Program-made: the position numbers and the translations under genes
Source: Morinoia aosen
Lineage: Eukaryota > Arthropoda > Malacostraca > Amphipoda > Talitridae
Assembly: GCA_030386875.1 (NCBI GenBank)
Contig: CM059563.1
Location: forward strand, 47,026,102-47,090,101
Direction: 5' to 3'
DNA: 64,000 nt
Part shown: in pieces, positions 63,225 to 64,000 of the stretch
Position numbering within the stretch: position 1 is the first letter of the stretch
How the letters are laid out: each line of letters opens with the position of its first letter
Notes under the pieces: generated by a model
What the model was told of the DNA's origin: nothing
Seen by the model: the letters and a program-made list of their open reading frames with translations, nothing else
The model's database searches: none

Positions 63225-64000
63225 AGACCATACGAGGCATATTAATGGACAAAATATACGAGGCGTACTAATATACAAACCATACGTGGCGTGCTAATAG
63301 TCTAACAAAAGTTCCATACGAAGAGAACTAATTGACAAACCATCCTGTTCGAATCAAAATTCTTGTTCGATTCATGTTCGATATTGATGAAATTATGTTA
63401 CTAAAGAATTCGATTTTTAGAACAATAAATACATTTCAATAATCTACGTTGTCTTTCAAGCGACATCACAGAACAAGAATACAACTGTTCAAGAATAACC
63501 TTGAGGCCCGCAAGAGTTATTCAGAGCAAAAGTTACCGATTTATGAAGGTTGTTTCTAGACACACGTGGTTTCTGTTTGATATTTGATGAATTACCCTAC
63601 CTTGGTTTGCTGTTTTGTAAATTTATTTTTAGATTATTCAATGCTAAATGCACTTTGAAAATTTAATTTCCCAATAAGGTTTCCTAATTTGCTCATTTTC
63701 AATGAGAAAATGAATAAAAAAATGAAACTTCAGTGCTAAAGAGCCAAAATTTAGTTTTGGTATTGAAGGTATTAGGAATATTTCCTACTCTTTGCACTAG
63801 TGTTTCACCATACACTTTCAACACACGCTTTAACTGAAAATTTCATCACACTTGAAACCATGTCTCAAACTCAAGGATTAACTACTACTCACACGAGATA
63901 CAGCTCTAACAGGAGTCTCCATCTAAAAGGCTCATTAGAATACTAGAACGAGTTATATTTCATTGTAAGAATTTGGCTTGCCGATTACTATATTTAAATC
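63225..64000. other. No gene seen
   Basis: AT-rich. A short repeated phrase (ATACGAGGC/ATACGTGGCGT... CTAAT) recurs at 63228-63320; nothing else. Confidence 0.4.

Noticed and set aside
1-64000. CRISPR arrays, operons or other prokaryotic systems
   Set aside because: Spliced genes, LINE/SINE content and intron-rich structure show a eukaryotic nuclear window. The tandem arrays lack distinct spacers.

Overview
This is a eukaryotic nuclear window, most likely from an arthropod and probably an insect. It is AT-rich, with short exons in kilobase-scale introns packed with transposon debris, scattered GGTTAGG-type runs, and a Hedgehog-pathway kinesin of the insect Costal-2 type. I cannot place the species. 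No prokaryotic features, tRNA or rRNA genes are seen. tRNA-like sequence occurs only inside SINEs.

One large gene dominates the right 60% of the window. On the minus strand, from about 61137 down to 25897, nineteen exons join in phase at GT-AG sites into about 1,813 codons. They encode a kinesin-like protein of the Costal-2/KIF7/KIF27 type. The motor fold is recognisable (GYNVSVVGYGGHNSGKT; VDLGGLEE; LTQLLKESLGGN), but the nucleotide-binding motifs are eroded and two motor loops are greatly expanded. The tail carries the SSIEYKNELI...LRTLLVRYF...IAYTELE block that I associate with KIF7/KIF27. The exon holding the true N-terminus was not found.

A second, unrecognised gene lies on the plus strand at 13690-16201. 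It has three exons, about 410 codons and a Ser/Arg-rich product. It runs convergently towards the kinesin gene. The left 13 kb and the 16.3-25.8 kb interval hold no gene I can defend, only repeats and a few exon-like islands.

Mobile and repetitive DNA is the main content. It includes: a 3.8-kb hAT-type element with an exact 8-bp target duplication (54199-58030), whose arms are long inverted repeats enclosing a head-to-head palindrome of Penelope-like 3' ends with a GIY-YIG motif; a 2.3-kb Foldback-like palindrome whose arms are arrays of a 21-bp unit (40762-43054); a 1.44-kb TA-flanked inverted-repeat element carrying a SINE (19750-21192); several MITE-like hairpins; a decayed RTE-like LINE (28746-30579) and a second LINE fragment; a tRNA-related SINE (two copies); an abundant roughly 340-bp retroposon (at least eight copies); one possible solo LTR; and tandem arrays with 21-, 27-, 31-, 36-, about 75- and 66-bp periods. 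Many long ORFs in the window are produced by these arrays (periods divisible by three) and are not genes.
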